A stretch of DNA of 64,000 nt from Aquarana catesbeiana (Eukaryota; Chordata; Amphibia; Anura; Ranidae), in contig NC_133326.1 of the NCBI RefSeq assembly GCF_042186555.1, positions 584,516,840-584,580,839 of the forward strand, read 5' to 3'. Below, one piece after another: positions 33,509-44,653 of this stretch. The position numbers were made by a program, and so were the translations under genes. A model generated the notes under the pieces. It was not told the DNA's origin. It ran no database searches and was given only the letters and a program-made list of their open reading frames with translations. Each line of letters begins with the position of its first letter. The stretch's first letter is position 1.

Positions 33509-34090
33509 ATAAAGTGGTTCTAAAGTTACAAGGTTGTTCACCTAAATGCACTAACCGCATTATGGTAAAAAAAAAAAATTTCACTACCCCTTTGCTTACC
33601 CGCTTTCCCAAAACTTACCCGAGCCCTGTATCGATCCAGTACTGTGCTCCATCTGCAGCAGTGTTGCTTTCTCTTCCTGGTCTCACTGAACAGATTGATA
33701 GCAGCAGGAGCCACTGGTTCCTACTGCTATTAATCAAATCCAGCAAGGCGGGAGCTGGGATGGGGCCAAGCTACACTATGTCTATGAACACAAACAGACC
33801 AGCTCGGGAGTGAGCCAACACGTCTGTCCCCATAGCAGGTGGCCTGCTATGGGAGCAGACACAGGAGAGAAGGTGGCAAGAGCGGTGGTAGGGGACCCTG
33901 CCAATGGTTTCCTCTGCTGTCTCTGAGCCAGTGAGGAGAGAGAGACAGAAGCTCGGCTGCTCTCAGGCATAGCGCTAGGTCGAGATTGGGCTCAGGCAAG
34001 TACTGATGGGCTGTCTGTACTGATCTCAGCCGGTATGGACGAGTTGTTCCCAAGTAGTGACGTACATTTCCAATGTTACTGCGCACTCTC
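33509..34090. repeat. Fragment related to TTAA-type MITEs
   Basis: The start, AAAGTGGTTCTAAAG, resembles the AAAGTGGTTGTAAA ends of the TTAA elements. The interior is GC-moderate and non-coding. No matching right end was found. Confidence 0.35.
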
Positions 34091-34485
34091 GCTCTCTTTT
34101 CACTGCCTACTTTGCCCTGGCCTGCCTGGTCACCAGCATGAGTGTAGCTCGCTCACAAAGCGGCTCCATAAATGTTGCTCTGCTTCCTTTCCCAACTGTA
34201 AAGTGCACTGAATTCAGTATCACAAAATATACATTGTTGGCCAAGTTCATATATTCAAGCCTACTAAAACTGCCCAAAACAAAACAGGGTTAGTTGCTGC
34301 AAATGTATCTGTCAAGTACCGAACTGCAGTCTGTCGGCTGGATCGAGATTGCTTGAGAGCTCTGCCAGCAGTGAATAATCCTGCCAGCCACCCTTTAGGA
34401 TGTAGCTTCAGCTCTTCCTATGTTTTCATGCATTCGATGTGGAAGCAAAGCTAAGCAACTCAACTATGCACAGAAATTTTTAATG

Positions 34486-35500
34486 CATGGCTGTAGCAGG
34501 AGGCAGTTTGTTCGCCAAAAGGGCTGGAGAGAGGTACAATAAGGACTGTCTGCAGACAACAGTGAAGAATGGTGGAGGTTCCTTGCAAGTTTGGGGCTTC
34601 ATTTCTGCAAATGGAATTGGAGATTTGGCCATGATCAATGGTGCCCTCAATGCTGAGAAACACAGGCAGATACTTAGCCATAATGCCATGCCATACCATC
34701 ATAAACCCCACTGAAAATCTGTGGAATGACTTGAAGACTGCAGTCCATAAATGGTCACCATCAAATTTAACTGAACTTGAGCAGTTCTGCAAAGAAGAGT
34801 GCCCAAATATTGCAAAGCCTAGATGTGCAAAGTTAGTAGAGACATATCCCAATAGACTAAAGCAGTGGTTTTCAAACTGCAGTTCGGGGGCCAGATGCAG
34901 CTCTTTGCTTGCCTTTATCCAGCCCTTGGGGCACTTTTCCTTCCACTGATGCAAGACGCTATTCCTCCCACTGACACAAACAATGGTATAATAATACCAG
35001 GTAATGATAACAGGGCACTATTCCTCCCACTGACGCCAACGATGGGGCACTATTCCTCCCCACTGACACCAACAATAAGGCACTATTCCTCCCCACTGAC
35101 ACCAATGACAGTGCACTATTGCTCCCCCTAATGCCAAAGTTGCACGGTTTACTCCCACTGTCGCCAAGGCAATTTCTACTCCCAGTAGCCACAGTCAAGC
35201 CCCCCTTAAGCCTAAAGGACAGTAAACCTTCCCTTTGTTTAGAAAGTTTGGAAACCCCTGGACTAAAGGCTGTAATTAAAGCAAAAGGTGGTTCAACAAA
35301 ATACTGACACAAGGGGGTGAGCCTTTTTCCAACTCAGTGATTCTGTTTTTTATTTATTTTTATTTTTTTCTGACATGTTGGTGTTTTAATCTTTCACTTG
35401 GAGGTTAAAAGTTGCACTAGTAAACACAGTTGGATAAAACAAACTGTCTCCATTTCAGGCTGCAAAGCAACAAAATGCGATTATGTTAAAGGAAGGTATA
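34486..35500 (+). mobile_element. Tc1-like transposon fragment, interrupted by hAT
   Basis: Plus-strand transposase relics: GERYNKDCLQTTVKNGGG and VWGFISANGIGDLAMINGAL (34487-34714), then ENLWNDLKTAVHKWSPSNLT and CAKLVETYPNRLK (34715-34860). The coding block continues after the hAT insert as AVIKAKGGSTKY (35270-35307). The segment holding the second catalytic Asp (xDNDPKH region) is deleted between NAMPYHH and TENLW. Both termini are missing or unclear. Dead copy. Confidence 0.83.
34863..35260. mobile_element. hAT-type MITE with 8-bp duplication
   Basis: Flanked by perfect 8-bp direct repeats GACTAAAG (34855-34862 and 35261-35268). Ends are CAGTGGTTTTCAAACT and, inverted, CAGGGGTTTCCAAACT, typical of hAT elements. 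The interior has imperfect tandem units of about 32 bp containing GCACTATTCCTCCCACTGAC. It sits inside Tc1 coding sequence, which reads through once it is removed. Confidence 0.88.
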
Positions 35501-35524
35501 TGTGCATGGGGCGGTCCTTAAGCA

Positions 35525-35665
35525 GTTAAAGGTTTCAATCATGTCTCCCCTTTCCCTTCTTTCCTCCAGACTGTACATATTAAGTTCCTCAAGTCTCTCT
35601 TGAAAGGTTTTATCTCCCAAACCTTTTACCATTTTTGTTACCCGTCTCTGGGCCACTAATCAGTT
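35525..35665 (-). mobile_element. CR1 LINE fragment
   Basis: The minus strand resembles the CR1 segment encoding LEERKGKGDMI-like residues; the plus strand reads ATCATGTCTCCCCTTTCCCT.. and TAAGTTCCTCAAGTCTCTCT. A short internal fragment without termini. Confidence 0.6.
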
Positions 35666-35851
35666 TGAGGTTAGGATTTGCCCATCTACAAAATTTCCAT
35701 AACAAATGAATGCATCGTTAAAATTCTACAGCATACAAAAACAGAATAGACAAATGTATGCTTTATGCCAACCAGTAATGATAAGGTACTTATTTGTTCC
35801 AGCAGGACTGTGCCCCTGTGCATTAAGCCATCGCCATAAAAACTTGGATTG

Positions 35852-35988
35852 AGAAGTTTGGTATAGAAGTTTGGTATAGAATTTTGGTATAGAATTTTGG
35901 TATAGAATTTTGGTATAGAATTTTGGTATAGAATTTTGGTATAGAATTTTGGTATAGAATTTTGGTATAGAATTTTGGTATAGAATTT
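35852..35988. repeat. 13-bp tandem repeat
   Basis: About ten copies of TTTTGGTATAGAA; the first two units have GTTTGGTATAGAA. Because 13 is not a multiple of three, all frames read through a 13-residue cycle. Confidence 0.95.
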
Positions 35989-36907
35989 GCATACATTACC
36001 ACAAAAACAGTTATAATCCTCGGTAAGAAAGTGAACCAAGGCTGGCCATAGAGGATTCATTTTTTTTTTTTTAATCAACCAAGCAGGTTGAATGCAAAAT
36101 GACTTGATTACCCCATCCACACATTCAAGGTGGGTGGGGGAATGCTCCCGCTGTGCTCTTGAATTCTGTCAACGGGAGACTTCCCTGCTGTCAGAAGACA
36201 CTGCCAGCGGCATTGATCAAGCGCAAAATTTTGGGCGGCTGTACAGAAGCCGATCACTTGATCAACTACACGTACAAAAACTCTGCACACACATCAATCA
36301 AAAATGTTCTGGTCCCTGCTGAACTTCAATGCGTGCATAGCCAGTTTAAGAAAAGCCTCTAGGCTGAAGAAAAAGGGGATGTTGAAGCTTCAAAAGAAAA
36401 AAAAAAAAAAAAAAAAAGGGAATGGGGGAGGGACAATTTTATTTTAATTCCCGTGAATTTGGATAGTTAGTTGAAATCCAGAAAACATTCATAATTCCTG
36501 ACCAGTGATAAGAAAAATGTGAGCATCTATTTGTAGAGGAGGGCACAGGCTTCAACAGATGGGTGAGACAATTAGTTTGCTGTATTTTTGGTATTTACAT
36601 AGAGTCATGAGATGCACTGAAGTTCTTTACAGCAGGGATGACAATTCATGACAGCCATTCTAAAAGAGTAGAAACCATGCCAGTGTCCACAAAACCAAAT
36701 TGATAACGCACAGCTATAATTCTGGGTAAGAAAGTGAACTAAGGCAAGACTAGATCTGCTACAGGCTGAACAAAACCAACCACGTTCAAGGTTGAAAAGT
36801 AGAAAAAAATAAATAAAATTTTATTTCCCAGGGGAAAAACCCAATAGTCTAGAGGCAGAAAGATCAGAGTACTGCTTGGCATCTATGCCCAAATGTTAAG
36901 AGAATGC
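35989..36907. other. Intronic DNA, mostly unannotated
   Basis: 36080-36360 includes AACCAAGCAGGTTGAATG, TGCTGTCAGAAGACACTGCC and GTGCATAGCCAGTTTAAG, which recall words in the MITE at 1237-1568 and the stretch after it. It may be a diverged relative. Oligo-A lies at about 36398-36417. No gene was recognised. Confidence 0.4.
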
Positions 36908-38057
36908 TTAACCACTTACCGACCGCCGCACGACGATGTATGTCCAAACTTTGGCGGCGGATATCGTTGTTATGGCAGCAGCTAGCTGCCATAACCCCGG
37001 TATCCCCGTTTTCGTGCAGCGGCCGGCTTTCAGATAAAAGTGGTCCCTGCAGCGGATTCGCCGCAAGATCACTTTTAACGGTGGCGGGAGAGGGCCCCCC
37101 CGCTCCCGCCGCGATCCGGGGCCCTCCGCCGCTTACCGGAGCCGTCGGTAGCGGCGGAGGCGATCGCGTCCTCCTCTGTGGTGTGTCTGGAGACGAGTGA
37201 GGCTAAGATGGCGCCCACTCGTCTCCATGACACTGCTGAGCGGAAGCGATGTCAAAACGTCACTTCCGTCCACGCCTCTTAAAGGCACATTTTTTCAAAT
37301 GTCATTTTTTTAAAATGACTTTTTTTAATTGCATTTTAGTGTAAATATGAGATCTGAGGTCTTTTTGACCCCAGATCTCATATTTAAGAGGTCCTGCCAT
37401 GCTTTTTTCTATTATAAGGGATGTTTACATTCCTTGTAATAGGAATAAAAGTGACACCATTAAATAAATAAATAATAAAAATTAAAAAAAAAATTTTTTT
37501 TAAAACCCCCCCGTCCCGACGAGCTCGCGCGCAGAAGCAAACGTATACGCGAGTAGCACCCGCATATGAAAACGGTGGTCAAACCACACATGTGAGGTAT
37601 TGCAGTGACCGGTAGAGCGAGAGCAATAATTCTAGCCCTAGACCTCCTCTGTACCGCAAAATATGCAACCTGTAGAATTTATGGAGATTTTTGAGGGTAA
37701 AAGTTTGACGCCATTCCACGAGCGGGCGCAATTTTCAAGCGTGACATGTTGGGTATCAATTTACTTGGCGTAACATTATATTTCACAATATAAAAAAAAA
37801 ATTGGGCTAACTTTACTGTTGTCTTATTTTTTTATTCAAAAAAGTGAATTTTTTCCAAAAAAAGTGCGCTTTTAAGACCGCTGCGCAAATACGGTGCAAA
37901 AAAAAGTATTGCAACGACCGCCATTTTATTCTCTAGGGTGTTAGAAGAAAAACCATATATAATGTTTGGGGGTTCTAAGTAATTTTCTAGCAAAAAAAAC
38001 TGTTTTAAACATGTAAATACCTAAAATCCAAAACAAGGCTGGTCCTTAAGTGATTAA
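36908..38057. mobile_element. TTAA-flanked non-autonomous element, 1.15 kb
   Basis: TTAA at 36908-36911 and 38054-38057. Ends are TTAACCACTTACCGACCGCC and, inverted, TTAATCACTTAAGGACCAGC. The 5' third is very GC- and CpG-rich (36930-37270); the rest is A/T-rich with oligo-A/T. No transposase. A diverged antisense fragment of the same family is at 26130-26340. Confidence 0.75.
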
Positions 38058-38220
38058 TAATGTAATGAGGAACCAAAAAAGTTGCAGGCAGGTCTTAAGG
38101 AGCAGAGAAAATACCCAATCAATACAAATAAAAGGTGCAGCCAACCAAAAATATAGATCCCAGATAGAACCCAGGGGCAAAGAAAGACTTAAAATAAAAT
38201 ACAGGTCATCAGTCTCTTAC

Positions 38221-38286
38221 CTGAGCTCTTTAAATAGGTCAACACTTTGATGGGTCATTAGGTTGTTGAGAAGCCATTCAAGGCAC
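38221..38286 (-). CDS. gmcl1: gmcl1 coding exon, 66 bp, third in window
   Basis: On the minus strand the exon is preceded by TTATCACAG and followed by the donor GTAAGAG. It encodes CLEWLLNNLMTHQSVDLFKEL (21 codons) with one base completing a Lys codon from the exon at 50516-50628 and AG starting a Ser codon finished at 30067-30151. This matches the BACK-domain segment CLEWLLNNLMTHQNVELFKEL of GMCL1. The exon is small and would be missed by open-frame searches; identity and both phases agree. Confidence 0.96.
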
Positions 38287-39137
38287 CTGTGATAAGAAAG
38301 AATGTTGATGAGCTGGCTTGCCATTAAAATGTTAAAAGAAACCTGTGAATTTAGGTAATGGATAAATATAGTGAAGTTCTCACATAACAAGCCGTAAAAC
38401 TGCTCTTAAATTTTACTGCTGCCAGCTGTCCATTGAAGCACACACAAAATGACTTTCAATAAGGCCCATACAGTGATCAATCTATAATTTTAATGGTAGG
38501 TTTATTTTAACAGTGAGAGACAGAACAGAAATATCCAGAAAAATGCATTTCAAAAAAGTTATAAATTGATTTGCATTTTAATGAGTGAAATAAGTATTTG
38601 ATCTCCTATCAATCAGCAAGATTTCTGGCTCCCAGGTGTCTAATATACAGGTAACAAGCTAAGATTAGGAGCACTCTCAAAGGAAGTGCTCCTAAACTCC
38701 GCTTGTTACCTGTATAAAAGACACCTGTCCACAGAAGCATTCAGATTCCAATCTCTCCACCATGGCCAAGACCAAAGAGCTGTCCAATGATGGCAGGGAC
38801 CAGATTGTAGACCTACACAAGGCTGGAATGGGCTACAAAACCATTGTCAACCAGCTTAGCGAGAGGGTGACAATAGTTGGTGCGATTATTCGCAGATAGA
38901 AGAAACACAAAATAACTGTCAATCTCCCTCGGTCTGGGGCTCCATGCAAGATCTCACCTTGTGGCGTTTCAACGATCATGAGAACAGTGAGGAATTAGCC
39001 CAGAACTACACGGGAGAATCTTGTCAATGATCTCAAGGCAGCTGGGCCCACAGACACCAAGAAAACAATTGGCAACACACTACGCCGTGAAGGACTGAAA
39101 TCCTGCAGCGCCCCCTGCTCAAGAAAGCACATTTACA

Positions 39138-40227
39138 ATATCATTTCTATGCTGATGACACACAAATCTATCTCTCCACCCCTCAACTCACTCCATCAGT
39201 CTCCTCACGCATCACTAACTTACTAACCGACATATCTGTATGGATGTCACACCACTTCCTCAAACTCAACTTGTCCAAAACCGAGCTTATAATATTTCCT
39301 CCCCCACGTGCCTCTTCCCCTGACTTCTCTGTGAAGAGCAATGGCAAAACCATCCACCCGTCCCCACATGTCAGGGTGCTAGGTGTTATCCTAGATTCTG
39401 AACTCTCCTTTCAGCCCCACATCCAATCACTTTCCAAAGCTTGCCGCCTCAACCTCCGCAACATCTCTAAACTACGTCCCTTTCTAACCAGTGAAACTAC
39501 AAAGCTCCTGATTCACTCCCTGGTTATCTCTCGCCTCGACTACTGCAACTCCCTCCTCATTGGCTTACCTTTAAATAGACTATCCCCCCTTCAGTCCATC
39601 ATGAATGCTGCTGCCAGACTCATCCACCTTACAAACCGATCAGTGTCTGCTACCCCTCTCTGCCAATCCCTCCATTGGCTGTCACTCGCCCAACGAATTA
39701 AATTCAAAATACTAACAATAAGTTACAAAGCCATCCACAACTGTGCCCCCAGCTACATCACTAACCTAGTCTCAAAATACAAACCTAAACGCCATCTCCG
39801 TTCCTCCCAAGATCTCCTGCTCTCTAGCTCCCTCATCACCTCCTCCCATATCCGCCTCCAGGACTTCTCCCGAGCCTCGCCCATCCTCTGGAATTCCCTA
39901 CCCCAATCTGTCAGACTGTCTCCAAATTTATCCACTTTTAGGCGATCCCTGAACACTTTCCTCTTCAGAGAAGCCTATCCTGCCTCCATCTAACAACTGC
40001 ATTATTTTCTCCATTAGCTCATCCCCCACAGCTATTACCCTTTTGTATAACTTGACCCTCCCTCCTAGATTGTAAGCTCTAACGAGCAGGGCCCTCTGAT
40101 TCCTCCTGTATTGAATTGTATTGTACTTGTACTGTCTGCCCTAATGTTGTTGTAAAGCGCTGCGTAAACTGTCGGCGCTATATAAATCCTGTATAATAAT
40201 AATAATAATAATAATAAAATAATAATA
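39138..40227 (+). mobile_element. L2 LINE, 5'-truncated, nested in Tc1
   Basis: Flanked by 7-bp repeats ATTTACA (39131-39137 and 40228-40234). It begins inside the RT domain just upstream of YADDTQIYLS (about 39150-39180) and ends in the L2 tail GCTATATAAATCCTGTATAATAATAAT.., an (AAT)n run. The insertion splits the Tc1 transposase, so it post-dates the Tc1. Antisense to gmcl1, unlike the other three L2 copies. Confidence 0.92.
39244..39993 (+). pseudogene. L2 ORF2 C-terminal fragment, open frame
   Basis: 249 codons open from an internal Met to the natural stop. It covers the RT thumb and the C-terminal region: MSHHFLKLNLSKTELIIFPP, LGVILDSELSFQPHIQSLSK, LVISRLDYCNSLLIGLPLNR, LHWLSLAQRIKFKILTISYK and ASPILWNSLPQSVR. 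It is the best preserved L2 coding stretch in the window. Nonetheless it is a 5'-truncated fragment without the catalytic palm core, hence not functional. Confidence 0.9.
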
Positions 40228-40875
40228 ATTTACAGGTCTGTTTCCTAAAGAACATCTGAATGATTCGGAGGACAACTGAATGAAAGTGTTGTGGTCAGAG
40301 GAGACGAAAATCGAGCTCTTTGGCATCAACTCAAGTCACCGTGTTTGGAGTAGGAGGAATGCTGCCTATGACCCCAAAGACACCACGTTCACTGTCAAAC
40401 ATGGAGATGGAAACATTATGCCTTGGGGGCGTTTTTCTGCTAAGGGGACAGGACAACTTCACTGCATCAAAAGGGACAATGGAAAAGGAGTGGCTCAAGA
40501 AGAACAATAATAAAGGTCCTGGAGCGGCCTAGCCAGTCTCCATACTTTAATCCCATAGAAAATATGTGGAGGGAGCTGAAGGTCCAAGTTAACAAATGTC
40601 AGCCACGAAATCTTAATGACTTGGAGAGCATCTGCAAAGAGGAGTGGGACAAAATCCCTCCTGAGATGTGTGCACATCTGGTAGACAACTACAAGAAACG
40701 TCTGACCTCCAATTGCCAACAAGGATTTTTAAATGTATTTTTCTGGATTTTTTTTTATTCAATCTTTCACTGTTAAAATAAACCTACCATTAAAATTATA
40801 GACTGATCATTTCTTTGTCAGTGGACACATGTACAAAATCAGCAGGGGATCAAATACTTTTTTCCCCTCACTGTA

Positions 40876-41869
40876 AAGCACATTTGTTTTAATTTCTAAT
40901 TTCACTAGCTAGAATACACACACTACAGTGCATAAGGTTTAGACAGGTGTGAAAAAAATAAAACTCAGAAAATATATGTTTTCTAACCCAAATCTCCCAG
41001 TGGCCACACTTCAAGGGTAAGAAAAGTTGTGGATGGGCTAAGGGTGGCCTGCGTGATGAAACAGCAATGTGTGCAATGGCTTGATGTCCAGAAACATATC
41101 AGAAAAACAATTTTGCGTGACAAAACTTTGTAAAACATTCATCGCCAAAACAGATTACAAATATAAATTTCTCAAATTAGAAAACCCAAAGCTTTTTCCT
41201 GGCAGGTTTTACCCTTATGTGGATTTAAGAAATAAAAGCAAAAAAATCTGCTAAAGGTTGAAACATGCTAGAATGGGGCAATTCCAGGCAGAGCTGGGAA
41301 GAGGTGTAATGGGACAGTTACTGTGACAGAAAAAAAAAAAAAAAAAAGGGACTCCCGCCAAGGAGGAGTTGTAGCTTGAGATCTTTTAATAAAGCTCATC
41401 ACCCCACAGCAGTCCAGGAAGATAAACATAATGCCAAGCACGGTTTAATAAATATTCCATTCCAAGAGCCTACTTGACACATTGCAAGAGGAGTTGTAAG
41501 AAGACCAGTAGGCAATTTAACTTTCCGTAAAAACCTATCAGTCATCCAATTTATTGAAGACGAGGACCTGGATATAAACCCTTGGGCTTGCTTTATCAGC
41601 ATCTAGAAAAGCAGTTTCGAAGAAACCATTTGTCACAGATCCATTTCTTAAAATCAAGGAAGTTTGCTGAAACAGACAAAATAAGATCCATGTACAGATG
41701 GATTAGAAAAACTATGCCTGTACCCCAAAGTAACCAACCCGATTCATCTGTTACAATTGATAAAAACAATAGCTGGAGTTGGATTGCTTTCTATGGATAG
41801 CTGCCACTACACCTTTCATGCATTTTATTATGAGTACGTGAAAATAAAAAATAAAAAAAAAATTATACG
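40876..41869. other. Intronic DNA, no gene recognised
   Basis: Contains oligo-A at about 41330-41347. No exon or transposon ends were recognised. Confidence 0.45.
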
Positions 41870-41871
41870 TA

Positions 41872-43568
41872 CAGTTGTGCTCATAAGTTTACATACCCTG
41901 GCAGAATTTATGATTTCTTGGCCATTTTTCAGAGAATATGAATGATGACACAAACATTTCTTTTACTCATGGTTAGTGTTTGGCTGAAGCCATTTATTAT
42001 CAACTGTGTTTACTCTTTAAATCATAATGGCAACAGAATCTACCCAAATGACCCTGATCAAAAGTTTACATAGCCTGGTGATTTTGGCCTGATAACATGC
42101 ACACAAGTTGACACAAAGGGGTTTGAATGGCTATTAAAAAAGGTAACCATCTTCACCTGTGATCTGTTTGCTTGTAATTAGTTAGTGTGTGTAAGTGTGT
42201 GTGTGTGTGTGTAAGTGTGTGTGTGTGTGTGTAAGTGTGTGTGTAAGTGTGTGTGAAAGGTCAGTGAGTTTCTGGACTCCTGACAGACCCTTACATTTTT
42301 CATGCAGTGCTGCAATGACGTTTCTGGATTCTGAGTCATGGAGAAAGCAAAAATAATTGTCAAAGGATCTGTGGGAAAAGGTAGCTGAACTGTATAAAAC
42401 AGAAAAGGGATATAAAAATATATCCAAGGAACTGAGAATGCCAATCAGCAGTGTTCAAACTGTAAATCAAGAAGTGGAAAATGAGGGGTTCTGTTGAAAA
42501 TCAAACCACGGACAGGTAGACCAACTAAAATTTCAGCCACAACTGCCAGGAAAATTGTTCGGGATGCAAAGAAAAACCCATAAATAACTTCAGGTGAAAT
42601 ACAGGACTCTCTGAAAACATGTGGTGTGGCTGTTTCAAGATGCACAATAAGGAGGCACCTGAAGAAAGATGGGCTGTATGGTCGAGTTGCCAGAAGAAAG
42701 CCAGTACTACGCAAATGCCACAAAGTATCCCTCTTACAATACGCCAAACACAGAGACAAGCCTCAAGCCTTCTAGCACAAAGTCATTTGGAGTGACGAAA
42801 CCAAAATTGAGCTTTTTGGCCACAACCATAAACGCTACATTTGGAGACGAGTCAACAAGGCCTATGATGAAAGGGACACCATTCCTACTGTGAAACACAG
42901 TGGTGGATCGCTGATGTTTTGGGGATGTGTAAGCTACAAAGACACAGGAAATTTGGTCAAAATTGATGGCAAGATGAATGCAGTATGTTATCAAAAAAAT
43001 ACTGCAGCATTCATCAGCCAGGAAGCTGTGCATGGGATGTACTTGGACATTCCAACATGACAATGATCCAAAACACAAGGCTAAGTCGACTTGTCATTGG
43101 CTACAGCAGAATAAAGTGAAGGTTCTGGAGTGGCCAACTCTGTCTCCTGACCTCAATATCATTGAGCCACTCTGGGGAGATCTCAAATGTGCAGTTCATA
43201 CAAGACAGCCCAAGAATTTACAGGAACTAGTGGCTTTTTGCCAAGAGGAATGGGCAGCTTTACCATATGAGAAGATAAAGAGCCTCATCCACAAATACCA
43301 CAAAGGACTTCAAGCTGTCACTGATGTTAAAGGGGGCAATACACAGTATTAAGAACTGGGATATGTAAACTTTTGAGCAGGGTCATTTGGGTAGTTTCTG
43401 CTGTCATCATGATTTAAATAGAGTAAAAACACAGTAGATAATAAATGGCTTCAGCCAAACACGAACCATGAGTGAAATAAATGTTTTTGTGTTATCATTC
43501 ATATTCTCTGTAAAATGGCCAAGAAATCATAAATTCTGCCAGGGTATGTAAACTTATGAGCACAACTG
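41872..43568 (+). mobile_element. Tc1-like transposon, both ends present
   Basis: Flanked by TA (41870-41871, 43569-43570). Ends CAGTTGTGCTCATAAGTTTA and its inverse at 43549-43568 are near perfect; the extended repeat with inner copies runs to about 200 bp on each side (for example TTTACATACCCTGGCAGAATT). Coding relics on the plus strand run from the paired-like HTH (about 42365) through the DDE core to the C terminus at 43352. Frames are shifted several times and stops interrupt the N-terminal half. A (GT)n stretch lies at 42184-42254 in the leader. Antisense to gmcl1. Confidence 0.93.
42978..43352 (+). pseudogene. Tc1 transposase C-terminal fragment
   Basis: Open to the natural stop. It carries FQHDNDPKHKAKSTCHWLQQ with the second catalytic Asp, then WPTLSPDLNIIEPLWGDLKC with the Glu of the DD34E triad, and the terminus VTDVKGGNTQY. 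The first catalytic Asp region, IWSDETKIELFG-like, is upstream near 42785-42815 in a different frame. The transposase cut-and-paste activity is lost through frameshifts. Confidence 0.88.
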
Positions 43569-43799
43569 TAGATAGTGACAGTCCGAGATTTACATGTTTC
43601 AGTTAAATCAGAAATAGGACAGAGGGTTTCAGAGTGCCACAACCCGGGTAAGGGGAAGAGGAAGTCAGGGTGGAAAAAAAAAACCTGAATAGCTTAAAAT
43701 GGAACTTAAATACAAAAAAAAAAAAAAAAAATACAAAAAGCAAAAAACCACAACCCACTATACTGTGTGGAGTCTGCAGTGCCCCACAGAGTACATAAA

Positions 43800-44621
43800 G
43801 GAATTGATTCTTAGACTATGGGTTGAAAGTGCAACCATCGGGTGATTGGAGGACAGTCCCAGCAAAGTTTTTGCCACTGTTGGCAAGCAGTAAGGAGATC
43901 AGAGAAAAGAAGGGAGGGAACAGTGTCCTGTACACCAAGATGCAACATTTACAGGTAAATCAAAGTTTCTGTTATCCTAATTGTACAGTACAGGACACAG
44001 TAATTGATTGCACAGAGCCACCCCGAACCGCAACTTCTTGGATCCCCCGCCAACAATGTGGCTTCTCCTCTTCTCTGTGCACCACCATTGGAAACGGCTT
44101 CCTATGGGGGTGCATGTGTTATCTATTGACACACAACTTATCTCAGTGGATTAGAAATTCTGGAAGATCTCTGGGCAAAAGCCCGCAGAGCAGTCATAAC
44201 TAAAGATGCCTGGTAGAGAGACATGCGAGTGCTGGTACACCTGCAGACTGCATTTGGAGTGGGAAGCAAACACAGGGAGATCAGGGACTATGCAACTTAA
44301 CAGAATTGAGTTGGCTGGTAAAAACGCAAAGTTTTTGAGAAGATAAAAGCAGAATTGTGCCCTAGCTTGTAGAATATGCAAACTGCTAAACCCCTATGGA
44401 GAGGGAAGGGCATATTAGAGCTTAGGGCAGGAATCTGAGGATCGGAAGTCAGGGAGAGGTCTATAATGGTAATACAGTAAAAAAAAAACACTGGTGAAAA
44501 AATAAATAAAAAATCTCCAGCAGAAGGGGTCTATTACTCTTATCACTAGCAAAAACCTAGAACCTCAGTTTCCAATCACCTGAAGGTAGAAAAATATAAC
44601 CATGGTCTAAGAATCAATTCC
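43800..44621. mobile_element. Element with 23-bp inverted ends
   Basis: GGAATTGATTCTTAGACTAT (43800 on) and the inverse of 44599-44621 (GGAATTGATTCTTAGACCAT) differ at one position over about 23 bp. Inside, GTGTCCTGTAC words recur in both orientations (43922, 43988 and 44623). No transposase frame. Family not recognised; the length of about 820 bp suits a non-autonomous DNA transposon. Confidence 0.6.
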
Positions 44622-44653
44622 AGTGTCCTGTACAATTGAGTAAACACTACATA

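Larger units (their letters stand above)
38471..40873 (+). mobile_element. Tc1-like transposon interrupted by an L2 LINE
   Basis: Flanked by TA (38469-38470, 40874-40875). The right end, GATCAAATACTTTTTTCCCC followed by TCACTG, is a complete Tc1-type terminus. The left end begins CAGTGATCAATCTATAATTT and lacks about 60 bp of the repeat. The transposase starts at ATG 38762 (MAKTKELSNDGRDQIVDLHK), with stops soon after. The C-terminal half continues at 40256-40735, including TKIELFGINSSHRVWSRRN, then shifted frames reading NMWRELKVQVNK and KEEWDKIPPEMCAHLVDNY. An L2 (39138-40227) lies between the halves. Dead; antisense to gmcl1. Confidence 0.9.

Noticed and set aside
35852..35988. CRISPR-like repeat array
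   Set aside because: Directly abutting 13-bp units without spacers, in vertebrate DNA.
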